Assembly (NCBI RefSeq): GCF_011378715.1
Contig: NZ_WTKU01000003.1
Location: forward strand, 186,001-250,000
Origin: Psychromonas sp. SA13A
Lineage (GTDB): Bacteria > Pseudomonadota > Gammaproteobacteria > Enterobacterales > Psychromonadaceae
Reading direction: 5' to 3'
DNA: 64,000 bases
Positions 46,561-54,902 of the stretch are shown one piece after another. The notes beneath the pieces were generated by a model. It did not search any database, had not been told where the DNA came from, and saw only the letters and a list, made by a program, of their open reading frames with translations. How positions within the stretch are numbered: position 1 is the first letter of the stretch; each line of letters starts with the position of its first letter. Both the position numbers and the translations under genes were made by a program.

Positions 46561-48195
46561 TTATTGTTTTAAAAAAACCGTTAACGCACTGGGGTTAATA
46601 CAAATATTGAGCGTATCACTTTCAAATAATTCACCATCAATGACGTATTTAATCGTTTCTTTACTATTGATTTTTATTTTTTTAACACGCTTAGCCCGAA
46701 TATTTTGTTCACTATCTACTGGCCTTGGTTGGTCATTATTAAAGCTCAATCCAGCTGAAATTAATTCACCTAACCCCATTAATTTACTGCCTACCTGTTG
46801 TGTTGAGTTAATCCAAGTAACATCAAGGTAACCGTCTTGAATGTTAGGTGCACCATTACCTTGTGCTAGCAAACTTGTTACGGGAGCGGCATTGGCAACT
46901 ACAAAACTTGTGGTTTCGATAGGGGTAAAATTCTGATCATCAAAGGCGACATCAACATGATAGGTTTTTCCCTCTGAATAGGCTTTCCAAAAACCATTTA
47001 AATATGCAAATTGCCCGTTATCATCTTTTACTTCTCTGTCTGCAAAATTGATCATGTCATATTCAAGGCCAATCCCTGCTAATAACAGCGCCGTTTTACC
47101 ATTACATTTTGCGGTATCAATTTTAACTGTTTGCTTATTACATATGTGTGATAGCGCAAGCTCAACGGGGGTTATTTTAGACAGGTGGCCGTATAAATGG
47201 TGGGCTAATGCATTAGCGGTGCCCATAGGTAAAAAACCAAATGTGATATTGGTATTCACCACCTCTTCAGCAACTTCTCTTAAAGTGCCATCTCCTCCCG
47301 CAGCAATGACTGTCGAAGTCTTAGCCGCCAGCGCTTGTTCGGTATAGTGTTTAGCGGATACTGTTGGGGTTGTTTCTCTTACTGTTAATGAGAAGTGTTT
47401 ATTAAGTTGATTGATAACATCGACTTTATATTGCTCCCATTTCCCACCACCTGCAGCCGGATTTACAATTAACCAAGCCGTTGGATAAGTATTAAGGCTT
47501 TTCTGTTCTCGATATTGCGCTAAGCGTCTTAACTGTTTTTTGTTTAAGCCTGCCTGGGTTCGCACACTTGATATGTTATCTAATACTTCTCGAACGGTTA
47601 AGTCCGGATTTTTTGCTAATAAATAAGCCGCGGCAACAAATACCGAACGGCCTCTGCCTAAAGCGCAGTGAACCACTACGTTGTTACCGTCATTAATATG
47701 GTTGTCGATCCAAGTGATTGCTTGCTGTAAAGAATCGAGATCCGGTGTTTGATGGTCTAAAGTTGGGATGTTCAAATAATCTAGTTCTAATGCAGTACTT
47801 CCCCAATCTAAGGCACTAAATTCAGCGGTCATATCTACAATTGCATGAATATCACTGATGTCACCGGATACAAAGTCTTGTGTATTTAAACGTGTTGCGA
47901 CGAATAAACCTTTGCCTACTTTATGTATTTTAGGGGTCTTATCCAGCTTCCTGGCAATGCCATTATAAATATAAACACCTGCAATAAATGGCCATAATAA
48001 AACATTAATATAGAGGGGAATGCGTCCATCGCTATTTTTTCTAAATATACTGGGCATCTTAATCAGGTAAGCAATTGAAATAACGGCGAGAGAGGCACTG
48101 ATCCAATATAAAATAAAAGACAGTAAAAAAGTGCTGAAATAACCCAATAAAGCAAAAATGAAGGTTAACGCGATGTAATAAAAATAAATAGGCAT
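46561..48195 (-). CDS. Dual-specificity phosphatase / diacylglycerol-kinase-like fusion
   Basis: 544 residues. N-terminal membrane part (about 1-75), a cysteine phosphatase domain with HCALGRGRS (the C-x5-R signature, about residue 175) and an aspartate loop earlier, then a lipid/sphingosine-type kinase domain starting PTAWLIVNPAAGGGKWEQYK (about 240) with the nucleotide loop AAGGDGTLREVAEEV and GFLPMGTANALAHHL. The kinase half resembles YegS and DgkB. The fusion could couple phospholipid dephosphorylation to lipid phosphorylation at the membrane; the real substrates are unknown. Length and order match fusion proteins I recall from other marine gammaproteobacteria. Confidence 0.88.
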   Translation of the reverse strand: MPIYFYYIALTFIFALLGYFSTFLLSFILYWISASLAVISIAYLIKMPSIFRKNSDGRIPLYINVLLWPFIAGVYIYNGIARKLDKTPKIHKVGKGLFVATRLNTQDFVSGDISDIHAIVDMTAEFSALDWGSTALELDYLNIPTLDHQTPDLDSLQQAITWIDNHINDGNNVVVHCALGRGRSVFVAAAYLLAKNPDLTVREVLDNISSVRTQAGLNKKQLRRLAQYREQKSLNTYPTAWLIVNPAAGGGKWEQYKVDVINQLNKHFSLTVRETTPTVSAKHYTEQALAAKTSTVIAAGGDGTLREVAEEVVNTNITFGFLPMGTANALAHHLYGHLSKITPVELALSHICNKQTVKIDTAKCNGKTALLLAGIGLEYDMINFADREVKDDNGQFAYLNGFWKAYSEGKTYHVDVAFDDQNFTPIETTSFVVANAAPVTSLLAQGNGAPNIQDGYLDVTWINSTQQVGSKLMGLGELISAGLSFNNDQPRPVDSEQNIRAKRVKKIKINSKETIKYVIDGELFESDTLNICINPSALTVFLKQ

Positions 48196-48503
48196 TACTA
48201 ATCCCCTTATGAAAAAACGATAGCATTACCAGAGGGGCGCACCCATCTATCAAAGCAATCAATAATTAAGTGTATTTGCAAAGGCTGTACCAAACTTTAA
48301 CTTGCTGATAAATATTGTTTTATTGTTTTTTCTAAATGAAAATTTAAACTGGTTTTGTAAACTTTACATGAGTGATTGTTAATACTGCTCGATTAAAATG
48401 GCAATGGTGGTGCTTAAATTGGTAAGTTGTTTTTGTTTTAGTTGCTGTCGTAGTTGTTGTCGCTATTGTCGGGAGTTTTTTAGCTTCTTAGTATCTGAGA
48501 AAG
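48196..48503. other. Intergenic region
   Basis: About 310 bp, AT-rich, with a run of TTGTTTTTGTTTTAGTTGCTG-like low-complexity sequence near 48430-48470. Nothing recognised. Confidence 0.45.
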
Positions 48504-48884
48504 TCAGAGGTTATTGTCTTTTAATAACTGAATAAATTCACTTAATGAATGTTGGTAAAAATCACGGATTAAATTCTCTGTTTCAAGTGCATTTTTATCC
48601 ATAAAAAGACTAAAAACATCTTGTTTAAAAAAGGGGACTAAAAAGCGTCGGCGTTGAGAAACCTTGGCCGAAATAATCCATTTATCTTTCTCTAAGCTAG
48701 AAATCTGTAAAGAGGTATCGTCAAGCTCTGGAATTTGTAACATTAACATTTTCATCGTGGATGTTGGTTGTTTATTCTCCCATTGAAAGTTTCTAAAAAA
48801 ATGTAATGCTTCGTTTAAGGTCGGCTGTAACGGAACATCTTGTTCCATTTCTTGATCGTAATAACCACAAAATATTCCGTTCAT
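48504..48884 (-). CDS. Hypothetical protein, 126 residues
   Basis: I do not recognise the family. The protein is soluble, with no signal or membrane segment, a hydrophobic middle (TMKMLMLQIPELDD), a basic stretch (VSQRRRFLVPFFKQ) and a helical C-terminus (LIRDFYQHSLSEFIQLLKD). The ATG is preceded by TAGGAGCT, a good ribosome site, and codon use looks like its neighbours, so I take it as a real gene. It stands alone between the phosphatase-kinase fusion and the dicarboxylate transporter. Confidence 0.65.
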   Translation of the reverse strand: MNGIFCGYYDQEMEQDVPLQPTLNEALHFFRNFQWENKQPTSTMKMLMLQIPELDDTSLQISSLEKDKWIISAKVSQRRRFLVPFFKQDVFSLFMDKNALETENLIRDFYQHSLSEFIQLLKDNNL

Positions 48885-49081
48885 TTTTAGCTCCTATTCT
48901 AAGCTCCTGAACAATACTGAGTCCAATACCTTACATAGTTGATTTATTTAAAACCAGTGATTTTGAGCTGTATCGTTGATGAAAGCTAAAAAAATAATGA
49001 TGATTTTGTAATAGGCCATAATGCTGATTGTTACTGGCCCTTTTCTTTTAACAATAGCAATAGCAATAACAATAAATATAA

Positions 49082-50503
49082 TTAGTTAATAATAACGCCC
49101 AATTGATGCAGAACAAAAAACATAGAAAAGCTGATTAATAAACCACTAATCCCTAATATCACTCCTACTTTAAGCATTTGAGAACTTCTTATATGTCCAC
49201 TAGCATAAGCGAGTGCATTAGGTGGTGTGCTGACGGGTAAAGACATACCTAAAGAGGCTGCAAAGGTTACTGATAATATGAGGACCATTTGACCGCCATA
49301 GGGAAGTAATGAATGCATCGATGCACCTAATGTGGCGACTAAAGGTAATAGCAGGTTAGCACTGGCTGTATTAGACATAAAATTAGCCATCAATAAACAC
49401 AACATAGAAGCGCCAACAATCAGCACTAATGGGTGAAAGTGATGGAATGGAATCGCTTCGATGGTGCGTGCGGCCAGTCCTGTTTTATCTAATGCTAAAC
49501 CTAAGGCTATGCCGCCGGAAACAAGCCATAAAACATCCCAGGAAATATGCTTTAAGTCTTCCTTACTAATGATATTAAAAATAGAGAATATGGCGACGGG
49601 TAACATAGCAACTACGTAAGAACTCATTCCATGCAAGTCTCCTAGTAACCATAATATGATGGTTAATAAAAAGGTTCCATAAACGAGCCAAGCCTTGGGC
49701 GTTTTTAAAAATGTGCCTTCGATATCTAGTTTTATGACATTAACGGAAGCAGGAAATAAATGGTTTAGTAACAACCAAGCTAGCAATAACATTACCGCAA
49801 CAAAGGGCACACCCATTGCCATCCATTCTGCAAAGCTAACACTGTTTTCATTGACTAAGTATTTAAGCGCAACCGCATTCGGTGGTGTACCAATAGGCGT
49901 GGCGATACCGCCGATGTTAGCTGCAACAGGAACCGATAATGCAAAGGCTATTTTACCCATGTCCTTATCACCAAATAATGCTAACACTGGGGTTAAAATA
50001 GATAGCATCATAGCGGTGGTTGCGGTATTACTCATAAACATTGAAAAAACAGCGGTGATCAACATAATTCCAAGCATTACATATTTAGGCTGGTGGCCAA
50101 ATGGGCGCAACAGTACGCGGGCTAAATTAATATCCAAACGATATTTGGTCGAGGCAATAGCTAAGAAAAAACCACCGAGAAAAAGCATGATAATCGGTGA
50201 TGCGAAGGTGGCCATAATGTCAGTTTGGCTAAGTAAATGCCCTTGCAGTTGTGGTGTGTCATTGGTGGCAAACCATAATCCGTGATCGGAAATAAGCAGC
50301 AACTCTAATACAATAATTAACACGGAAGTGGCGTAAATTGGAATCGGCTCCAAGACCCAGCACAAAGCAGCCATTACAAAAATAGCCATCACACGTTGCT
50401 CTACTAATGTTAAACCAGCTAGTCCAAAGCTATCTGCGGGTAATACAATAATAATTAAGGGCAATAAAATAGGCAGAATGTACTTCAAGTTTTTTTTTAT
50501 CAT
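49082..50503 (-). CDS. INDY-type sodium/dicarboxylate symporter (DASS)
   Basis: 473-residue polytopic membrane protein. Both SNT motifs that bind sodium and carboxylate are present (FMSNTATTAMML and FMSNTASANLLL), each paired with a TPPN motif (GTPPNAVAL, STPPNALAY). These are the hallmarks of VcINDY and SdcS, which import succinate, malate or fumarate with sodium. Stronger evidence for dicarboxylates than for the DASS gene at 2.7 kb. The lone receiver gene upstream is on the same strand but 140 bp away. Confidence 0.92.
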   Translation of the reverse strand: MIKKNLKYILPILLPLIIIVLPADSFGLAGLTLVEQRVMAIFVMAALCWVLEPIPIYATSVLIIVLELLLISDHGLWFATNDTPQLQGHLLSQTDIMATFASPIIMLFLGGFFLAIASTKYRLDINLARVLLRPFGHQPKYVMLGIMLITAVFSMFMSNTATTAMMLSILTPVLALFGDKDMGKIAFALSVPVAANIGGIATPIGTPPNAVALKYLVNENSVSFAEWMAMGVPFVAVMLLLAWLLLNHLFPASVNVIKLDIEGTFLKTPKAWLVYGTFLLTIILWLLGDLHGMSSYVVAMLPVAIFSIFNIISKEDLKHISWDVLWLVSGGIALGLALDKTGLAARTIEAIPFHHFHPLVLIVGASMLCLLMANFMSNTASANLLLPLVATLGASMHSLLPYGGQMVLILSVTFAASLGMSLPVSTPPNALAYASGHIRSSQMLKVGVILGISGLLISFSMFFVLHQLGVIIN

Positions 50504-50645
50504 TTAATATGCCTCCCACAAAGCGATCCAATTTACGTTGATATTAATGTTAAGCTGTTGAAGTAATTCTGTTTGTATCCTCGCGTTATTTTATTGTCTG
50601 CTGTTATTACGAACTCGTTATTATCAAAAGCTAATGCAGCAAAAT

Positions 50646-51122
50646 TTATGATTTAAGTAATCGATACAGAGTAGGGGCATCGAGTTTCTTTATAAAAGGT
50701 TCATAGTCAATTCCTTTTTCAAGGATGAATTGTGTCAATAACTCCTTCACCATTTGAATTAGCTCGTCAGAGTCCCAGGTTTTGGCTAAGAAGCCATCAA
50801 CCTTGGCGCTGTTAATCGCTTTGATAGTATCTGCTTGTGTGGCATGGCCCGTAAGCAGAATTTTTTTAGTGCCAATGAAGCGATTGTCGGTTGCGACTTC
50901 TGTTAATAATGCAACGCCTGATTTAACGGGTAAAAAATGCCCTGAAATAATTAAAGCGACATATTCTTGCTGAGCATCGAAGGTTTCTAATAATTGCTCA
51001 CATTGCTCTGCAGATTGGCACTCTTTGATAGTGAACATTTCACTAAAAAAGCTAAGGTCTCGATTGACGGCCTCTAGGATTTCGCGATCATCGTCAACGC
51101 AAATAATATTAATTTTTTCCAT
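50646..51122 (-). CDS. Response regulator, receiver domain only
   Basis: About 158 residues from the ATG at 51122, with TAGGAGGA 8 bases upstream. Receiver features: IICVDDDREIL acidic pocket and ILLTGHATQADTIKAIN. The usual phospho-acceptor region reads YVALIISGHFLPVKSG, in which the conserved Asp is replaced by Ser or Gly (IISGHFLP in place of ..SD..LP), so it may not be phosphorylated in the standard way. The C-terminal 35 residues after the receiver are a short helix without output domain. Transcribed toward the dicarboxylate transporter gene. Confidence 0.85.
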   Translation of the reverse strand: MEKINIICVDDDREILEAVNRDLSFFSEMFTIKECQSAEQCEQLLETFDAQQEYVALIISGHFLPVKSGVALLTEVATDNRFIGTKKILLTGHATQADTIKAINSAKVDGFLAKTWDSDELIQMVKELLTQFILEKGIDYEPFIKKLDAPTLYRLLKS

Positions 51123-51580
51123 TTTAATTCCTCCTACACAGCCATCAATAAAAGTAATCATTGCTAATAAAACAAAAAGTCATTCACTCCAATAAAAAAG
51201 TAATTAGCTCCAGTAAAACAAAAAGTAACGATCTTCAATAGTAAGGTAATTAGCGCTAACAAAACGATGTTCATATCTAAGCGTTAACAAAGATATGGAC
51301 AAAGGTATAGCATAGGCTCAACAGTCGAAATAGGTGTTCAGATCAAGTAAAGGCAGGATCGCTATATCTTTTAGTTGAGTTTGATAAGGGCGTCTTTAAA
51401 AGGTGTTTTAGCGTTTTTACCCGTTGGATTATTAGTGCTTAAATCCACATTTAATTCATATTTGAGAACTATTTATTTGCTATAGTATAACCATGGTAAT
51501 AGTAGGTGAATTGCGTCGTTTTGAGCGCCTATTTAAGTCGCTATTACAATCCTTATTTAAGTTCTTAGAAGGCGAGGGTT
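51123..51580. other. Intergenic region with degenerate repeats
   Basis: Repeated AAAACAAAAAGTAA / AAGTAATTAGC units between about 51165 and 51265. The remainder presumably carries the divergent promoters. No gene seen. Confidence 0.5.
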
Positions 51581-52915
51581 ATGCGTAGAATAAAATGGTT
51601 TATACCGGTTTTTTTTGGTTCATTGACCCTGTTATGGGTATTAGCCGAAAATTTTCAATTACTTCCCTGGTCTTACTTTCCCATTCGTAAAGTATTGATG
51701 CAGTATAGCGGTATTTTAGCAATGGCTACGATGAGCATTATTATGCTGCTAGCACTGCGTTTAAAGCCCTTAGAAAAGTTATTAAATGGTTTAGATAAGT
51801 CATATCGTTTACATAAATGGTTAGGCATAAGTAGTTTGGTGTTTATTCTTATCCATTGGTTTTGGACTAAAGGTTCAAAATATTTGGTCAACTGGGGGCT
51901 ATTAGATAAGCCTGGTGGAAAAGGGCGAATGCTGTCAACGATTGATGCATCTTCATTTGAAGGGCTATTACATAGCTTACGTCATTCCGCTGAATCGGTA
52001 GGTGAGTGGAGTTTTTATGTGCTGCTACTATTGATTGCTATCGCCTTAGTCAAAAAGATCAGTTACCCAATATTTTTAACAACACATAAACTAATGTCCG
52101 TTGTTTATCTATTGTTTGTATTTCATAGTTTAGTATTAGTGAAGTTTAGTTATTGGCAGCAACCTATAGGCTGGTTTGTTGGGGTATTAATTGTCATCGG
52201 TTGTTGGGCTGCAATACAAAGCTTAGTAGGTAATATTGGACAAAAAAATAAAATACAGGGCCATATTGAAAGCTTTCATTTTTATAAAAGTAACCATGTA
52301 TTAAGTCTCTGCGTGGGGACTTCAAAGCAATGGCCTGGTCATGAACCTGGGCAGTTTGCTTTTGTTACATTTTTGGGGCAAGAACCACATCCATTTACTA
52401 TTGCGAGTATGCCAAACTCATCGGGTTCTGTGCGTTTTCATATTAAAGCGATTGGCGATTTTACGGATCGACTTAATACCAGCATTAAAGTGGGTGATCC
52501 GGTCACATTAGAAGGCCCTTACGGTTGTTTTAACTTTAAATCTAAAACCGGTCATCAAATTTGGGTTGCAGGGGGAATTGGTATCGCTGCCTTTACTGCG
52601 AGAATGGAAGCGTTGGCGAATACAGAACAGTCTTGCTCTGTGGATCTGTTTTATTGTACGCAAAGCCCTGATCCTATTTTTATTCAATACATTAGCTCAT
52701 TAGCTAAACAAGCAAATGTTAAATTACACCTTTGGGATGTGAATAAGCAGGGATTTTTAAATGCTAAACAGATCACTGAAATGGCAATGGATTGGGCGGA
52801 TTCTGATGTTTGGTTTTGTGGGCCTCAATCTTTTTCTAGTGCATTGCAGCATGCATTTGATGAGCTTGGATTAAGCAAAAGTAAATTTCATTATGAGTTA
52901 TTTCAGATGCGTTAG
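51581..52915 (+). CDS. Ferric-reductase-like flavocytochrome
   Basis: 444 residues. N-terminal six-helix ferric reductase domain with histidines for haem (LHKWLGISSLVFILIHWFW, TTHKLMSVVYLLFVFHSLVL), followed by an FAD domain (HPFTIASMPNS) and an NAD(P)H domain (WVAGGIGIAAFTARMEAL and WFCGPQSFSSALQ). The layout is that of FRE/NOX-type transmembrane oxidoreductases that pass electrons from NAD(P)H across the membrane. Ferric iron, oxygen or another acceptor is possible. The ATG follows AAGGCGAGG. Monocistronic; a tandem repeat begins at its 3' end. Confidence 0.9.
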   Translation: MRRIKWFIPVFFGSLTLLWVLAENFQLLPWSYFPIRKVLMQYSGILAMATMSIIMLLALRLKPLEKLLNGLDKSYRLHKWLGISSLVFILIHWFWTKGSKYLVNWGLLDKPGGKGRMLSTIDASSFEGLLHSLRHSAESVGEWSFYVLLLLIAIALVKKISYPIFLTTHKLMSVVYLLFVFHSLVLVKFSYWQQPIGWFVGVLIVIGCWAAIQSLVGNIGQKNKIQGHIESFHFYKSNHVLSLCVGTSKQWPGHEPGQFAFVTFLGQEPHPFTIASMPNSSGSVRFHIKAIGDFTDRLNTSIKVGDPVTLEGPYGCFNFKSKTGHQIWVAGGIGIAAFTARMEALANTEQSCSVDLFYCTQSPDPIFIQYISSLAKQANVKLHLWDVNKQGFLNAKQITEMAMDWADSDVWFCGPQSFSSALQHAFDELGLSKSKFHYELFQMR

Positions 52916-52980
52916 TGGTTAATTATTTGCAGTAGTAGTTAATGATTTACAGTAGTAATTAATTATTTGCAGTAGTAATA
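52900..52980. repeat. Tandem units of about 20-21 bp spanning a gene end
   Basis: Consensus TTATTTGCAGTAGTAGTTAA, three clear units from 52919 and a related unit that includes the last codons and stop of the ferric-reductase-like gene (TATTTCAGATGCGTTAGTGG). Confidence 0.65.
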
Positions 52981-53331
52981 CTGCTGCTGCATGTTTTGAT
53001 GAGTGTATTAATAGTAATTTATTCTAATTGATACACTTAAATTCATACACCTAAACTCGTACATCAAAAAAACAAAATCAAGGTGTTAGCGTGATTATGG
53101 AAGTGTTGTCAAAGGTCTTTGGCGGTTACAAACATGAGTTGGTCGCTATAAACATTCGCTAAGTACAGTCCAATTCGCATGAGATTACTTACTTGCTCAT
53201 AAATAAAACCTATTTATTCTGAGGGTTGTATAAATTATTAAATACAAAAGTATGATGCATAGCATTATTTTTTATCATTTTTAGGACTAGGATGAAGTTC
53301 AAATCAACCGTGTCTATTAAAGAGATTTATT
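52916..53331. other. Intergenic region with tandem repeat
   Basis: Begins with the array at 52900-52980. The rest is AT-rich with small duplications of TACACTTAAATTCATACACC type near 53025-53060. No gene seen. Confidence 0.5.
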
Positions 53332-53682
53332 ATGAAACAACCGAATGCTTTTCAACCTTTTTTATTTTCAAGTTTCCAAAAAATGCATAGTTTGACCTTA
53401 GGGGACTTAAAATGGAAAGCATTTGAGTCTCATGATTTTTTAGGTGATAGCGATGACTGGGGAATGGTGCTCGAAAATATGTTAACCGAGAAAAACCCCG
53501 ATCTTTTAGCAAAATTAACGCTGTGTAGCGACCATGATATGTTTTGTATTCGCAGCCAAGATAGAGATGCATTGCATGACGTAGCTGAAATGGTGTCTGA
53601 GTTTTATGATGATGATGCGCGTTTAGATACTTTTATTGAACGTTATGCGCAGTATGACTTTGTACCTAACGCATCCGTTTGA
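53332..53682 (+). CDS. Small acidic protein, possibly Imm51-like
   Basis: 116 residues, soluble and acidic. The segment GDSDDWGMVLENMLTEKNPDLLAKLTLCSDHDMFCIRSQDRDALHDVAEMVSEFYDDD has the pattern I remember for the Imm51 immunity family (a G..DW.....L.....P.L..KL..D.....F...S.D..AL), but this rests on memory only. Imm51 proteins protect against polymorphic toxins; no toxin gene is near, so it may be an orphan or serve another role. No strong ribosome site is visible (AAAGAGATTTATT). Confidence 0.6.
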   Translation: MKQPNAFQPFLFSSFQKMHSLTLGDLKWKAFESHDFLGDSDDWGMVLENMLTEKNPDLLAKLTLCSDHDMFCIRSQDRDALHDVAEMVSEFYDDDARLDTFIERYAQYDFVPNASV

Positions 53683-54173
53683 AAGACTCTTTAAATAAAA
53701 TCTTTGATTATCAAGAGATAATATTGAGTAAATAGCGAATTATTACTCGTTCACTATTTACTCACCTTCCTTGTTATTCTTATTAACAATAATTCTTAGC
53801 CACCTATGAGTCAGGTATTTAGTTATGTACTCTATGTATACAGTAAACTGTTCTGCTATGTATTCGGCTTTCTATTCAATTTTTTAACTTTCTATTCACG
53901 TTCTATTCAGTTATTTATTCAGTTAACTATGCTGCAATGTAACTGCGATATATTTAACTATTACTCATCCAGACACTTCCTGCCAATTATTATTGTTCGC
54001 CTTTTAATTTTACTTTTGTCATTTGTAAAGTGATGTAAGGTTGTTGTTATAAGGTAAGTAGCTATAAGATAAGCCATTGTAAGGTAAGTGGCTATAAGAT
54101 AAGTTGTTGTAAGTTCGGTAGTTATAAATAGGTGAGTATCTAATTCTTTTTATAAAGTAATCATGAGGGTGTT
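53683..54173. other. Intergenic region with 30-bp duplication
   Basis: About 490 bp. A 75-codon frame at 53806-54033 is Phe/Leu/Ser low-complexity and not accepted. The 30-bp tandem repeat lies at 54051-54110. Confidence 0.5.
54051..54110. repeat. 30-bp tandem duplication
   Basis: AAGGTAAGTAGCTATAAGAT... at 54051-54080 and again, with a few changes, at 54081-54110. Shorter related pieces flank it on both sides. Confidence 0.8.
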
Positions 54174-54794
54174 ATGGATTTAGTGATTTTTGATTGTGAT
54201 GGAACATTGGTCGACAGTGAGTTTCTCTGTAACCTAGCGATGCAGCAACAGCTGGCAGAATTAGGTATTGAGGCAAGTGCTGAACAACTTGTTGCTGAGT
54301 ATCGAGGTGTGAAGCTTAATGTGATCATGTCGAGCTTAGAAGCAGTATTTTCAACCACCTTTCCTGATAATTTCGAAGTTGAATATAGAAAGAAAGTAGC
54401 TCAACTTTTTGACCTTCACTTAACCCCTAATCAAGGTGTTATTGAGTTAATTGAATCGCTGAGTATTCCCTATTGTATTGCTTCATCAGCCCCTAGAATG
54501 AAAATAGAACAGGCACTACGAGTGACAGGGTTGGATAAGTATTTTAAAGGTAAAATATTCAGCGCCTATGAAGTCGGCTCTTGGAAGCCTGACCCTGGTT
54601 TATTTTTACATGTAGCAGAAACCATGCAGGTTGACCCCGCTAATTGTTATGTGATTGAAGATAGTCTGGTTGGTTTACAGGCAGCCAATGCAGCGCAGAT
54701 GAAGAGTGTTTATTACGCGCCTAATGACGTTGAACAAAGTCCGCTCGCGATGTTGCAAGTACAACATATGTCGGAATTGATTGGCAAACTTTAA
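54174..54794 (+). CDS. HAD-family phosphatase, YieH-like
   Basis: 206 residues. HAD motif I VIFDCDGTLVDSE, motif II IASSAPR, motif III lysine in GSWKPDPGLF, motif IV VIEDSLVGLQAA. The sequence resembles the beta-phosphoglucomutase/YieH subgroup; E. coli YieH dephosphorylates 6-phosphogluconate. Here the gene is convergent with gnd, pgl and zwf, which fits a phosphatase acting on the same pathway, but this is inference. TGAGGGTG precedes the ATG. Confidence 0.85.
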   Translation: MDLVIFDCDGTLVDSEFLCNLAMQQQLAELGIEASAEQLVAEYRGVKLNVIMSSLEAVFSTTFPDNFEVEYRKKVAQLFDLHLTPNQGVIELIESLSIPYCIASSAPRMKIEQALRVTGLDKYFKGKIFSAYEVGSWKPDPGLFLHVAETMQVDPANCYVIEDSLVGLQAANAAQMKSVYYAPNDVEQSPLAMLQVQHMSELIGKL

Positions 54795-54816
54795 GTATGA
54801 TTGATGTGCAAAGAAT

Positions 54817-54858
54817 AAGGCGTTAAATCATCAACATACTCGATGATTTAACGCCTTT
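54817..54858. terminator. Bidirectional terminator between phosphatase and gnd
   Basis: AAGGCGTTAAATCATC and GATGATTTAACGCCTT are exact reverse complements (16 bp) with a 9-nt loop, flanked by A and T runs. Confidence 0.88.
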
Positions 54859-54902
54859 GCTTATGGCGTTGCTACCTTAAACTTGAGTGCGCTTAAGGTT
54901 AT

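Noticed and set aside
53806-54033. 75-codon Phe/Leu/Ser-rich frame
   Set aside because: Low-complexity composition made of repeated TTCTATTCA units, no ribosome site.
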